Shown here piece after piece: positions 1 to 8,112 of a DNA stretch of 64,000 bases. Made by a program: the position numbers and the translations under genes. The stretch is from Novosphingobium terrae (GTDB lineage: Bacteria; Pseudomonadota; Alphaproteobacteria; Sphingomonadales; Sphingomonadaceae), in NCBI RefSeq assembly GCF_017163935.1, contig NZ_JABVZR010000002.1:1178001-1242000 (forward strand), in the 5' to 3' direction. Below the pieces are notes generated by a model. It saw only the letters and a program-made list of their open reading frames with translations, did not search any database and was not told the DNA's origin. How positions within the stretch are numbered: position 1 is the stretch's first letter; the number at the start of each line of letters is the position of its first letter.

Positions 1-570
1 CAGCCAGTCGCGGCCATCGGCCAGCTTGGTCTCGCAGCGCTCGACCGCCTGGGCGACCTTGACGCGGCTGTCCTCGACCTGTGCGGCATCGACCGCGCCA
101 TCGCGCAGCACCTGCCAGCGGGCGCGCAGATCGGCGCTGGCGATGCGGTCCGTCATCGCGTCAAACGCCCCATCATCCATTGCTGCCAACACCGGGCGCG
201 AAGTGTCCAGATTGCCGAGCAGCGCCGCCGCCGGCGACAGGCGCTCGGTGATCTGACGGCACCACATCATCATTTCCCAGTGCTGGTAAGGGTCACTGGG
301 CTGAAGCGAGGAAACATCCGACAGCTCATCGAGGAACTGGGCGAGGAAGACCGATTCCGTCATCGCCTCGCCGTCCACCACCAGCACGGGGCCCTCGCCC
401 TCGATCCCCATGTCGCGCGCCAGCGGCTCGCTCACGCCGGGCAGGCCATGGCGCTCACCCGCGAGCAGGTCGATCGGGCGGCGCTCCGCGGCGATCCCCG
501 TTTCGCCCAGAGCCGCCAACACCGCCAGCGACGGCCCATTGGGCGCGCCGTGATACAACACCATCGCCAT
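1..570 (-). CDS. Glutathione S-transferase family protein, etherase-like (3' truncated by window edge)
   Basis: The first 190 codons of an open frame run off the left edge. It begins MAMVLYHGAPNGPSLAVLAA and reads like a thioredoxin-fold GST N-terminal domain followed by the start of a helical domain, with a possible glutathione-contacting TES motif at about residues 75-77. Its ATG overlaps the TGA of the upstream LigF-like gene by one base (TGATG), so the two are almost certainly co-translated. Sphingomonad beta-etherases (LigE, LigF, LigP) and LigG are GSTs acting in lignin aryl-ether breakdown. I cannot say which branch this one belongs to. Calling it a lyase rests mainly on its neighbour. 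Confidence 0.75.
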   Translation of the reverse strand, partial: MAMVLYHGAPNGPSLAVLAALGETGIAAERRPIDLLAGERHGLPGVSEPLARDMGIEGEGPVLVVDGEAMTESVFLAQFLDELSDVSSLQPSDPYQHWEMMMWCRQITERLSPAAALLGNLDTSRPVLAAMDDGAFDAMTDRIASADLRARWQVLRDGAVDAAQVEDSRVKVAQAVERCETKLADGRDWL

Positions 571-1337
571 CAGATCCGCTCCTGCTCAAGAATGGAGACA
601 CGTTTCACCATATCGGTGCGGCCCAGCGCCCAGCAGGCCTTGACCGCCGGACGGGCATAGATCGCCCGCAACCAGCGCAGCAGGTTCGGGGTCTTCTGAT
701 CGTTGGACAGATGCGGCTGCGACAGCGGAATGGCATAGGCCAGATTGAACCCGTTGATATCGGCCAGGCTGTAGTCATCGCTGCCCAGCCATTCGCGCTT
801 GCCCAGCTCCGCCTCCAGCAGTTCGATGCCCAGCGCCACACGGCGCTGGCTTTCGGCCATTTCCGCCTCGGAGAAGGTGCCATGGATCGCCTTGCGCCAT
901 GATACGCGCCGTTCGGGCAGGGGAATGCGCTCGATGGCGGCTTCCAGCTCCGCCGGATCGCGCTGGCGCACCATCGGGCCGACAAAGACGCTCCAGCCGA
1001 TCATGGAGAAGCTGGGGGCCAGCCACTGGTCCATGAATTTCATCCACCAGCGCACCCGCCAGCGATCACGGGCATCCTCGGGCATCAGGGCCGGGCCGCT
1101 GAATTCCTCATTCACATATTCCATGATCGCCGTGCTTTCGACCAGCACCCGGCTGCCATGAGTCATCGCCGGGATGGTGCCCTGCGGGTTGATCGCCAGA
1201 TACTCCGGGCGATGCTGGTCGAAGCGGAGCATGTCGATGTAATGGCTGTCGAAGGCGACGCCCTTTTCCATCAGCGCCAGCATCGGTTTTCCCGAATTGG
1301 CGTTGGGCTCCCAGTGGTAAAGTGTCACATCAGCCAT
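570..1337 (-). CDS. LigF-like glutathione S-transferase (beta-aryl-etherase type)
   Basis: A 255-residue protein. It shares with LigF of Sphingobium the opening pattern YxxxPxANSxKPxxxLxEKG, an INPQGTIPA segment, VESTAIMEYV, an IGW in the middle and the IPxPExxxxWRxA stretch at about residue 135. LigF cleaves the beta-O-4 ether of lignin dimers by glutathione attack; here that activity is inferred from resemblance only. An AAGGGAG ribosome site lies about 12 bases before the ATG. The gene follows the TonB receptor on the same strand after a hairpin and is coupled to a second GST. The exact substrate (an ether dimer, or simply a glutathione conjugate) is open. Confidence 0.75.
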   Translation of the reverse strand: MADVTLYHWEPNANSGKPMLALMEKGVAFDSHYIDMLRFDQHRPEYLAINPQGTIPAMTHGSRVLVESTAIMEYVNEEFSGPALMPEDARDRWRVRWWMKFMDQWLAPSFSMIGWSVFVGPMVRQRDPAELEAAIERIPLPERRVSWRKAIHGTFSEAEMAESQRRVALGIELLEAELGKREWLGSDDYSLADINGFNLAYAIPLSQPHLSNDQKTPNLLRWLRAIYARPAVKACWALGRTDMVKRVSILEQERI

Positions 1338-1370
1338 CCGGCCTGTCTCCCTTCGAATGGTCGGTTCCGC

Positions 1371-1404
1371 CTGTCGGCCCCGGTCGTTGGACCGGCACCG
1401 ACAG
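1371..1404 (-). other. Intercistronic stem-loop between TonB receptor and LigF-like gene
   Basis: Two nested inverted repeats form one stem: CTGTCGG pairs with CCGACAG outside, and CCGGTC pairs with GACCGG inside, around a four-base loop. No T-run follows on either strand. It is more likely an mRNA-processing or stabilising hairpin, or a partial terminator limiting read-through from the receptor gene, than a full intrinsic terminator. Confidence 0.5.
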
Positions 1405-1413
1405 CATGACGGA

Positions 1414-3831
1414 TCAGAAGTGCTTCTGGATGCTCAAAGCCACCTCGCGCGGGCGGCCCACGGTGCTGTATCCCGTCCCTGCGGAGGCATAGACAGCGGT
1501 GAAGCGCAGCGGCAGCAGATAGTATTTGTTGAAAAGATTCTGCACCTCGAAGGAAATCGCCAGATCCTGCTTCTGGTTCTTCCAGGTCAGGCGGGCATTT
1601 CCCAGCGCATAGGGCGGGTTGTAGTCGACCGGCGATGTGGCGGTCAGGCGCCCGATGTTCTGCTTGTCGACATAGGACATATCGAAGCGCGGTGTGATCG
1701 AGCCATTGGACCCCAGATCGGCGCGATACTGGATGCCGAAGCTGCCTCGCCAGTTGGGCGTGGTGATCGGGTCGCCGATCTGGATGCTGCCGCCCACCAC
1801 ATTGCTGATGCGATCCCAGGCACCGCTGATCCAGCTGAGCGAACCATCGATGTCGAGGCCACGCACCGGGGTGGCGCTCAGCTCTGCTTCAAGCCCGTAC
1901 ATATGGCCGTCGCCGGCATTCTGCACCGCCGCGCAGGTGTTGGTGTCCGTGCCGACCGGCACCTGATCCAGGACCGAGCAATCCGCGATGGGAAGCTGGA
2001 TGTTCTTGTAATCATTGTAGAAGCTTGACAGGTTCAGGCGCATCTTGCGGTCGAACAGATTGGTCTTCAGACCCACCTCATAAGCGGTCAGCGTTTCGGG
2101 GCCGAAGGCGCCGTTGATCGCCTGCAGGGCGGTGAAGGGGCGGGCCACCACGCCGCCGCCCTTGAAGCCGGTGCTGACCGTGGCATAGGCCATGACCGCC
2201 GGGCTGAAGCGGTAATCCGCAGACACGCGCCAGTCCACACGCTGGCCGTTGTAGACCGCCTCCACGCCATTGAGCTTGCCCACGCCAAAGGCATCGTTGA
2301 GCACGCCGCCGGTCAGGTTCTGGCGCACAAAGGTGTAATCCTTGTGCTCGCTGGTGTAGCGCAGGCCGCCCGTCAGCGTCAGCGCCGGAGCCGGGTGGAG
2401 GATGACCGTGCCGAAGCCCGCCTTGCTGTTGGCATTGACCGGATCATTGCCCTGGAACTGCAGATCGCAGACGCCAAAGCCGCCGCAATAGGCATAGTCG
2501 ATGTAGCGAATATCCTGCCGCGTGAAGTACAGCGTCTTCTGCGTGCTGAAGAAGCCGCCCACCGTCCATTCCGCAAAGCTGCCGATCTTGCCCGACAGGC
2601 GCGTTTCCTGGCTGAAGAAGCGGAAATGGATGTCATTGTAGCCCGCGCCGACAATATTCGGGTCCGGCGTGAAGTCATCATCGGTGCCGAAGGTCTGGTG
2701 ATACTTGCGATAGGCGGTGATCGACTGGAACGACAGCGACGGGCTGAGGGTGTAGTTCAGATTGCTCGACACGCCCCAGCCGGTGAACAGCGTCTTGTTG
2801 GGCATATAGTAGGGCTGCGCGACCTGGCCGCCAGCCGGCACGTAGAAGTTCGCATAGGTGCAATAGCGCCCGCAGATGAAGTTGATGCCATTGGTCTTGG
2901 CCGTGTTGTCGATGGTCAGGACGTTGGCGGCATTGGTCTGATGTTCGCGCGTGCTGTCACCGATGACCACCCAGTCGAGCTTGTCATTGGGTTGATAGCG
3001 GATCGAACCGCGCACGCCGGTGTAGTTTTTCTCGCCCAGCTTGTCAGTGACGCAGTTGGAGGGCGTCGAGGGATTGGCGGTGATGCCCAGGCTGTTGCCG
3101 GGATGGGCACAGCCATAATCGACCTGGTTGATGTAACCGTCCTGCTGCTTGTGAACCGCGGCGATGCGGACATAGAGATTGTCGGTCAGCGCAAAATTCG
3201 CGCTGCCGCGCAGATCGATGCGGTTGCGCGAGCCATAGGCGACCTCAAGCGAGCCGCTGTCCTGCGGCTGCGGCTTGACCGAGAACAGCTTGATCGCGCC
3301 GCCGATCGAGTTGCGCCCCGTCAGCGTGCCTTGCGGGCCGCGCAGCACCTCCACGCGGTCGAGATCGAGCAGATCCATGATCGAGCCGGTCAGGCTGGCG
3401 TAATAGACATCATCCACATACATGCCCACGCCCGGTTCATAGGCCGGGTTGAAGTCATACTGGCCGATGCCGCGGATGTAGACGGCCATCGAGGAGCCGA
3501 AGGCGCCGCCCATCTGGGTCAGCTGCACATTGGGCGCCTGCGCGGCGATCTGCGAGATATCGGTCTGATTGCGCGAGGTCAGCAGCTTGGAATCGATCGC
3601 GGTGATCGCCAGCGGCGTGTCCTGCAGCTTCTGGTTGCGGAACTGCGCCGTCACGATGATGTCGCGATCCGTTGGCCCCTGTTCGGCCTTGGCATCCTGC
3701 GGCGCTTCCCCCTGAGCGGACGGGGCCGGCGCGGCCTGATCCTGTGCCATGGCCGGCGTGGCCAGCACGATGGCAAGGCATGAAGCGGAAAAAAGCGCGC
3801 CACGCAGGCGTGCGGTTTTGGTGATGCGCAT
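1414..3831 (-). CDS. TonB-dependent outer-membrane receptor
   Basis: An 805-residue receptor. I start it at the ATG at 3831, which has AGGAGAG nine bases upstream and gives a clean signal peptide ending ATPAMAQ; the longer frame to 4005 has neither. After the signal comes a plug domain (DIIVTAQFR, LQDTPLAITAID, VEVLRGPQGTLTGRNSIGGAIK) and a beta-barrel ending in KHF with the expected terminal phenylalanine. It presumably imports a substrate across the outer membrane using TonB energy. Sitting just upstream of two etherase-type GSTs, an aromatic oligomer is the reasonable guess. It is paralogous to the receptor at 14512-16899. Confidence 0.93.
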   Translation of the reverse strand: MRITKTARLRGALFSASCLAIVLATPAMAQDQAAPAPSAQGEAPQDAKAEQGPTDRDIIVTAQFRNQKLQDTPLAITAIDSKLLTSRNQTDISQIAAQAPNVQLTQMGGAFGSSMAVYIRGIGQYDFNPAYEPGVGMYVDDVYYASLTGSIMDLLDLDRVEVLRGPQGTLTGRNSIGGAIKLFSVKPQPQDSGSLEVAYGSRNRIDLRGSANFALTDNLYVRIAAVHKQQDGYINQVDYGCAHPGNSLGITANPSTPSNCVTDKLGEKNYTGVRGSIRYQPNDKLDWVVIGDSTREHQTNAANVLTIDNTAKTNGINFICGRYCTYANFYVPAGGQVAQPYYMPNKTLFTGWGVSSNLNYTLSPSLSFQSITAYRKYHQTFGTDDDFTPDPNIVGAGYNDIHFRFFSQETRLSGKIGSFAEWTVGGFFSTQKTLYFTRQDIRYIDYAYCGGFGVCDLQFQGNDPVNANSKAGFGTVILHPAPALTLTGGLRYTSEHKDYTFVRQNLTGGVLNDAFGVGKLNGVEAVYNGQRVDWRVSADYRFSPAVMAYATVSTGFKGGGVVARPFTALQAINGAFGPETLTAYEVGLKTNLFDRKMRLNLSSFYNDYKNIQLPIADCSVLDQVPVGTDTNTCAAVQNAGDGHMYGLEAELSATPVRGLDIDGSLSWISGAWDRISNVVGGSIQIGDPITTPNWRGSFGIQYRADLGSNGSITPRFDMSYVDKQNIGRLTATSPVDYNPPYALGNARLTWKNQKQDLAISFEVQNLFNKYYLLPLRFTAVYASAGTGYSTVGRPREVALSIQKHF

Positions 3832-3910
3832 CTCGGCCCTCTCCTGAACCTGCGCCGGCACATTGTTCTGCCTGACGCTTCCCGATCGCCGTGACCAGCG
3901 ATGATTTTGT

Positions 3911-3925
3911 TTGTATGGCATACAA
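3911..3925. promoter_or_regulatory. Perfect palindrome TTGTATG-G-CATACAA in divergent promoter
   Basis: Seven-base arms around a single G, midway between the receptor start (3831, minus) and the CmcJ/NvfI start (4070, plus). The spacing and the TTGTAT/ATACAA arms resemble operators of GntR/FadR-type repressors. It differs from the TAACGATCGTTA element used in the rest of the island, so a different regulator, not obvious in this window, probably controls this pair. Confidence 0.55.
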
Positions 3926-4069
3926 TATTGCGATGACAAGAGCGTTGTAACATCTGATAGCGAATTTCGTGAAAGCCTGGGGGAAACGCCTTGCCTGGCG
4001 CTCATGCCCGTTCCGGTTTTCCTGCCACCAAAAGGCCATCATCATTCTGATAAAATAAAGGAAAATAGC

Positions 4070-4861
4070 ATGGACGTCGAAATCGCCTATGTGGCGCGCA
4101 CCGGACAGCCGATGGCCTATCGCGCGAATGATTCGTCGCGCGATACGATCGCTCTCGCCGCCCGGACGATGCCGATCACCGATATGCGCGGGGTACAAAC
4201 CAGTCTGGATTCGCAAGGCTTCGAGCTGACACCCCACACCAGCGCGATCAGAGATTTCGGCATGATTTCAGATGTTCAGGATCAGCATCGCGCGGAGATC
4301 ACCGCCCTGATCACCGGGCTGACTCAGGCCGATCTGGTGGTGGTGACCGGGCAAGGCGTTCGCCGATTCGCGGAACGCTCGCAACTGTCGGGCCAGCTCG
4401 ACAATTCGCGCCCGGCCCGCTTTGCCCATGTCGATGTGTCGAGTCGCACCGCGCTGGACTTCAGCCACCGGTCGGCACCGGCAGACCGGCCCTCCCCGCG
4501 TCGAAGCGCGCATTATAATGTATGGCGTGCAACGTCCGGCATGCCTCAGGATGTCCCCCTCGCCCTGTGCGATGCAAGGTCCGTCTCCCCCGACGACCTG
4601 CTGCCCGCCCAGGCGATTTTCGACCGCGACGGCGTCGATCTGTGGTCCTTCGAGGGGTTGGTGCTGGCCCATTCACCGCGCCATCGCTGGCACTGGTTCA
4701 GCGATATGACGCCAGACGAAGTCATCGTGTTCAAGACCCATGACAGCGACCCCGAACGCGCCTGCTGCGTGCCGCATGTCGCCTTTGACAACCCGCTGGC
4801 CCCGCCCGGAACGCCGCCGCGCGCCTCGATCGAAATGCGCGCCATCGCCTACTGGTTCTGA
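4070..4861 (+). CDS. CmcJ/NvfI family protein
   Basis: A 263-residue protein, started at ATG 4070 after TAAAGGAAAATAGC rather than at the upstream ATG, which would read through the operator. It carries the signature of the CmcJ/NvfI family: HVD at residues 120-122, NVWR at 150-153, PLALCDARSV at 164-172, a PRHRWHWFSDMTPDEVIVFK block at 203-222 and a C-terminal PRASIEMRAI. Fungal relatives act as 2-oxoglutarate/iron-type oxygenases or tailoring enzymes; bacterial ones are mostly uncharacterised. The HxD and later histidines could bind a metal. It faces away from the receptor gene and ends 55 bases before the first regulon operator, so it is probably a separate transcription unit. Confidence 0.8.
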   Translation: MDVEIAYVARTGQPMAYRANDSSRDTIALAARTMPITDMRGVQTSLDSQGFELTPHTSAIRDFGMISDVQDQHRAEITALITGLTQADLVVVTGQGVRRFAERSQLSGQLDNSRPARFAHVDVSSRTALDFSHRSAPADRPSPRRSAHYNVWRATSGMPQDVPLALCDARSVSPDDLLPAQAIFDRDGVDLWSFEGLVLAHSPRHRWHWFSDMTPDEVIVFKTHDSDPERACCVPHVAFDNPLAPPGTPPRASIEMRAIAYWF

Positions 4862-4915
4862 AACGGCAGCGGGCGCCATGGTGCAGCATTGACAAGCGCC
4901 CCATCAGCTGAAATC

Positions 4916-4929
4916 ATAACGATCGTTAT
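4916..4929. promoter_or_regulatory. Regulon operator, site 1 (ATAACGATCGTTAT)
   Basis: A perfect 14-bp palindrome 116 bases before the flavocytochrome operon start. It is the best-matching member of an eight-copy family in this window (4916, 8048, 14316, 17350, 20694, 20838, 21480, 22782). Its size and symmetry fit a MarR- or TetR-type dimer; the nearby MarR gene at 20918 is the obvious candidate. Confidence 0.75.
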
Positions 4930-5044
4930 TAATTATAGACCTCACAGCGAGGCGGCGGAGCGAGATGGACTTGGAAGGCAGAAACAGCGTCGCCCTTTCC
5001 GATGCAGCGCCCATGGGGCGCCGTGGCAGGGAAAGGCAACAGCC

Positions 5045-6586
5045 ATGACCCCATCGCGCCCGCAACCGGCCGTGCAGGCCAGGCGCCAGTTCGAGGCCGC
5101 CCTCGGCGCGGCCAATGTCTTCTTCGACGACACGGATATCGCGGCCTATCAGGACAAATTCGCCATCGATGACGAGGCGCATCACCCCGCCGGCGCCGTC
5201 GCCCCCGCCACGGTGGAGGAGATTCAGGCGGTGGTGCGCATTGCGCGCGAACATGGCATCGCGCTCTGGCCGATCAGCCGGGGCAAGAATCTGGGCTATG
5301 GCGGCAGCGCGCCGCTGCTGGCCGGTTCGGTCGTGCTGGACCTCTCACGCATGAAGAAGATCGACTATGACGAGGCCAATGGCACCGTCCTGCTCGAACC
5401 CGGCGTGGGCTTTTATGACCTCTACGATTTCCTGCAACAGCGCGGCCTGAAACACTGGCTTTCCACCCCGGGCAATTCCTGGGGCTCGGTGGTCGGCAAT
5501 GCGCTGGATCGCGGCGTCGGCTATACGCCCTATGGCGAAAACACCAGCAAGATCTGCGGGATGGAGGTGGTGCTGGCCGATGGCACGCTGGTGCGCACCG
5601 GCATGGGGGCGCTTTCCGGATCGCCCACATGGCAGCTCTATCGCTATGGCTTTGGCCCGTGCTGGGATCAGCTTTTCGTGCAGTCCAACTTCGGCATCGT
5701 CACCAAGATGGGCCTGTGGCTGATGCCCGAGCCGGAATCGCTGATGGGCATGGATGTGGAGTTCGACCATCCCGACGATCTGGGCCCGCTGATCGATGCC
5801 ATTGCCCCCCTGCGCCGCGAGGGGCTGCTCCAGCAATCGCCGACCATCGGCAACTGGCTGCGCGCCGCCGCCGTGCTGACGACGCGCGACCAATGGACAA
5901 AGGAGCCCGGCGCTTTGAGCGACAGCGTGATCAAGGCGATCCGCGACAAATACAAGGTTGGCTGGTGGGGCGTGAGCCTGCGGCTCTATGGGCGCGAAAG
6001 CGTCAACAAGGCAGCCTATGCCGTGCTGGAAGAGGCCATGAACCGCCTCAAGCCGATGAGCCTGCGCCCCACCGTCTGGAAGCGCGGCGAGCCGCTGGAA
6101 TATTCGGGCTGGACGGGCACGCCCATCACCTTCCCGATGCAGAACGCCAACTGGCACGGCGGGCGCGGCGGGCATATCGGCTTCTCGCCGGTGCTGCCCC
6201 AATCCGGCAGCGCGGCGATGGCGCAGTTCAAGCGCACTTATGAACGCTATCGCGAATATGGCATGGATTATCAGGCCAGCTTCGCCTTTGGCGAGCGCCA
6301 TCTCATCAACGTCAACGCCGTTCTGCTGAACAAGGACGATCCCGCGATGATGAAAAAGGTCGATCCCTTCCTTCACGCTCTGGTGGCCGATGCCAAAGCC
6401 CATGGCTATGGCGAGTATCGCACCCATCTCGACTATATGGATCTGGTCGCCTCGACCTATGATTTCAACGATCATGCGCTGCGCAAACTCAATGAGCGGG
6501 TGAAGACCGCGCTCGACCCGACAGGCGTGATCGCGCCGGGCAAGAGCGGCATCTGGCCCGCCTCCGCGCGGCGGGGTGCAGCATGA
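5045..6586 (+). CDS. FAD-linked oxidase of the vanillyl-alcohol oxidase / 4-cresol dehydrogenase family
   Basis: A 513-residue flavoprotein, started at ATG 5045 because GGGAAAGG precedes it and the family N-terminus begins there; the longer frame would include the operator. The FAD-binding PP-loop is at about residues 76-106 (PISRGKNLGYGGSAP, VVLDLSRM), followed by EPGVGFYDLYDFL and the family block LDRGVGYTPYGE at 154-165. His419 in GERHL may match the flavin-linking histidine of vanillyl-alcohol oxidase. Relatives oxidise the benzylic carbon of 4-alkylphenols: 4-cresol, eugenol, vanillyl alcohol, pinoresinol. The cytochrome c gene overlapping its end argues for a dehydrogenase passing electrons to heme, as in 4-cresol dehydrogenase or eugenol hydroxylase, rather than an oxidase. 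The exact substrate is unknown. Confidence 0.9.
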   Translation: MTPSRPQPAVQARRQFEAALGAANVFFDDTDIAAYQDKFAIDDEAHHPAGAVAPATVEEIQAVVRIAREHGIALWPISRGKNLGYGGSAPLLAGSVVLDLSRMKKIDYDEANGTVLLEPGVGFYDLYDFLQQRGLKHWLSTPGNSWGSVVGNALDRGVGYTPYGENTSKICGMEVVLADGTLVRTGMGALSGSPTWQLYRYGFGPCWDQLFVQSNFGIVTKMGLWLMPEPESLMGMDVEFDHPDDLGPLIDAIAPLRREGLLQQSPTIGNWLRAAAVLTTRDQWTKEPGALSDSVIKAIRDKYKVGWWGVSLRLYGRESVNKAAYAVLEEAMNRLKPMSLRPTVWKRGEPLEYSGWTGTPITFPMQNANWHGGRGGHIGFSPVLPQSGSAAMAQFKRTYERYREYGMDYQASFAFGERHLINVNAVLLNKDDPAMMKKVDPFLHALVADAKAHGYGEYRTHLDYMDLVASTYDFNDHALRKLNERVKTALDPTGVIAPGKSGIWPASARRGAA

Positions 6587-6966
6587 GGCGCGGCAGAATC
6601 GCGCTGGTCGGCGCGCTGGCGCTGATGGCGATCTGCGGCGGCGCGCGCAGCGAGCCGCCCCATGGCCCGCCACCCGCTCCACCCCCGGTGACGCAGGCCT
6701 CGCGCCCGCATGCCGGACCCGGCGAAAGGCTTTTCGTGGAGAAATGCGCGATGTGCCATGGCCCCAACGGCATGGGCACAGGCCTGCTGGCGCGGCGCAC
6801 GGAGCAGCCCCTGCTGGAAAAGCGCCAGGATCTGACGGCGGATTTCGTGACACAGGCCGCAAGGGCGGGCATCGGCAACATGCCCGCCATACCGCGCGGC
6901 GAAGTCAGCGATGCGCAGATGGCGGCGATCGCCGCCTATCTGGCCAAACCCGCGGGGCAGCCATGA
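6583..6966 (+). CDS. Periplasmic c-type cytochrome, flavocytochrome electron-acceptor subunit
   Basis: A 127-residue protein with a signal peptide, a proline-rich linker, one heme site CAMCH at residues 55-59 and a likely axial Met100 in GNMPAIPRG. It is the size of the cytochrome subunit of 4-cresol dehydrogenase and eugenol hydroxylase. Its ATG overlaps the flavoprotein stop (ATGA), and its own stop overlaps the next ATG in the same way, so the three are translationally coupled. It probably takes electrons from the flavin and passes them to the respiratory chain in the periplasm. Confidence 0.9.
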   Translation: MRRGRIALVGALALMAICGGARSEPPHGPPPAPPPVTQASRPHAGPGERLFVEKCAMCHGPNGMGTGLLARRTEQPLLEKRQDLTADFVTQAARAGIGNMPAIPRGEVSDAQMAAIAAYLAKPAGQP

Positions 6967-7481
6967 CGGCGCTCACCCGCCGCCGCCTGATGGCTGTCGC
7001 TGCCGGTTCGGCGCCGCTGATCGCGCTGGGCAACCCTGCCAAAGCCTTGGCGGCAAAGGGCAATGTCCTGCTGGTGCATGATGACACGCTGCCCGCCGCC
7101 CGGCGCTTTGCCATGCGGGCCCGGCTGCTGGGCCTGCCCTCGCAGGCGCTGGAGGGGGATCGCGTGCCTCTTTTCCGCCGCTGGCTGGCGCCGCGCCCGG
7201 CGCTGGTCTTCGGCATGACCCGCCACGCCGACCGCCTGCTGCTGGCCGAAATCGCGCGCGAGATGGGCTATGAGGATCTGGCCGCGATCCAGCATCGCAA
7301 GGGACGGGATACGCTGATGCAAGGCAACCGCGCCCTTGCCTCGCTGAGCGAGACGGCCGGCCCATGCTGGCCCGAGGCTTTCGCGCAATGGGCAACCGGA
7401 GCCGGCAGCAAAACCGTGCCCCCTGCCCTCCACGCTCAGGCCGAACCGGGTTTCAGCTGGGTGCTGCGGAACAAGGCATGA
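6963..7481 (+). CDS. Tat-exported protein of unknown function, third gene of flavocytochrome operon
   Basis: A 172-residue protein opening MTALTRRRLMAVAAGSAPLI, a twin-arginine signal followed by a hydrophobic stretch. Export by Tat implies it folds or binds its cofactor in the cytoplasm. The mature part has alpha/beta character (NVLLVHDDTLPAARRFA, RPALVFGMTRHADRLLLAEI) but no cofactor motif I recognise. Tight ATGA coupling to the flavin and heme subunits suggests an assembly factor, carrier or third subunit that accompanies the folded flavoprotein, which has no obvious signal of its own. I do not recognise the family. Confidence 0.7.
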   Translation: MTALTRRRLMAVAAGSAPLIALGNPAKALAAKGNVLLVHDDTLPAARRFAMRARLLGLPSQALEGDRVPLFRRWLAPRPALVFGMTRHADRLLLAEIAREMGYEDLAAIQHRKGRDTLMQGNRALASLSETAGPCWPEAFAQWATGAGSKTVPPALHAQAEPGFSWVLRNKA

Positions 7482-7484
7482 CGG

Positions 7485-7506
7485 GCCGGGCGCAACAACG
7501 CCCGGC
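7485..7506. terminator. Bidirectional hairpin between convergent genes
   Basis: GCCGGGCG and CGCCCGGC form a perfect eight-base stem around the loop CAACAA, three bases after the Tat gene stop and ten before the stop of the minus-strand SnoaL gene. There is no strong T-run, but the position suits a shared terminator. Confidence 0.6.
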
Positions 7507-7516
7507 ACCACCTCAT

Positions 7517-8017
7517 TCAGCGCCTGATGATCAAGGATTCCGGGCGCTTGCGCGGCACCCATTCGCCCTTGCCGGGAAAGTTCTTCAACACCTCGCCATC
7601 CCACAGCCGCACCGTGCGCCGCTGGAACCGCCAGCGCCCATCGCCACCCTTGACGGCGTGATCGTCATACCAGCCGGTGAAGCGCAACACATAGGGCGGC
7701 TCGCCCTCGCATTCGGTGACGAAGGCAAAGGCGCGCATCTTGACCGAGCCATCCTTCTGCGGGCGATACTGGATCTGGGTGACATGGTGCTGGCGGCCGG
7801 GAAAGCCGGGGGCATTGCGATAATGCTCGGCGATGCCCCGGATGCCCTCATGGCCCTCCCAGATGTCGGGGTCCTCGAAGACCTCCTCCACCATGCGGGC
7901 ATCGGGCGTGAAGCACGCCACCAGCCCTTCGACATCGCCGGTATCAAGGGCCCAGCTGTAATCGGCGATAAGGTCCTGCAGCGCGAGACGGTCTTCGATG
8001 GACAGCGGCAAGGTCAT
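7517..8017 (-). CDS. SnoaL-like / NTF2-fold protein
   Basis: A 166-residue single-domain protein of the SnoaL/NTF2-like cone fold: an N-terminal helix (LSIEDRLALQDLIADYSWALD), TGDVEGLVACFTPDARM, then strands with HHVTQIQY and the C-terminal WRFQRRTVRLWDGE. This fold covers hydratases, isomerases, dehydratases and the cofactor-free diarylpropane lyase LdpA of Novosphingobium, which deformylates a lignin dimer to a stilbene. Linkage to a lignostilbene-dioxygenase-like gene makes a lyase role attractive, but the fold alone does not show it. It is divergent from the NmrA-PQQ-GMC operon across an operator. Confidence 0.8.
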   Translation of the reverse strand: MTLPLSIEDRLALQDLIADYSWALDTGDVEGLVACFTPDARMVEEVFEDPDIWEGHEGIRGIAEHYRNAPGFPGRQHHVTQIQYRPQKDGSVKMRAFAFVTECEGEPPYVLRFTGWYDDHAVKGGDGRWRFQRRTVRLWDGEVLKNFPGKGEWVPRKRPESLIIRR

Positions 8018-8047
8018 ACTCTCCTGTTTGCTTCTCTTGACCTGATC

Positions 8048-8061
8048 ATAACATTCGTTAC
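8048..8061. promoter_or_regulatory. Regulon operator, site 2 (ATAACATTCGTTAC)
   Basis: This site lies in the 95-base divergent gap between the SnoaL-like gene (minus) and the NmrA-like gene (plus), so one bound dimer could control both directions. It matches site 1 at 11 of 14 bases; an extra GTTAT half-element follows immediately to the right. Confidence 0.65.
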
Positions 8062-8112
8062 TGTTATCGACAAGCCATCCGACAAGAATCGAACGGCAAG
8101 AAGAGAGGGATT

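Noticed and set aside
2344..3783. 479-codon plus-strand frame opposite the first TonB receptor
   Set aside because: It is antisense to a clear receptor gene, with low-complexity Arg/Ala/Asp composition typical of GC-rich shadow frames. Similar shadows at 5345-6862, 11207-12805, 47216-48703, 49500-51218 and 55373-57595 were dropped for the same reason.
4518..4532. Second GntR-like operator inside the CmcJ/NvfI gene
   Set aside because: It matches the 3911 palindrome at only 12 of 15 bases and lies inside coding sequence, so I do not annotate it as a site.
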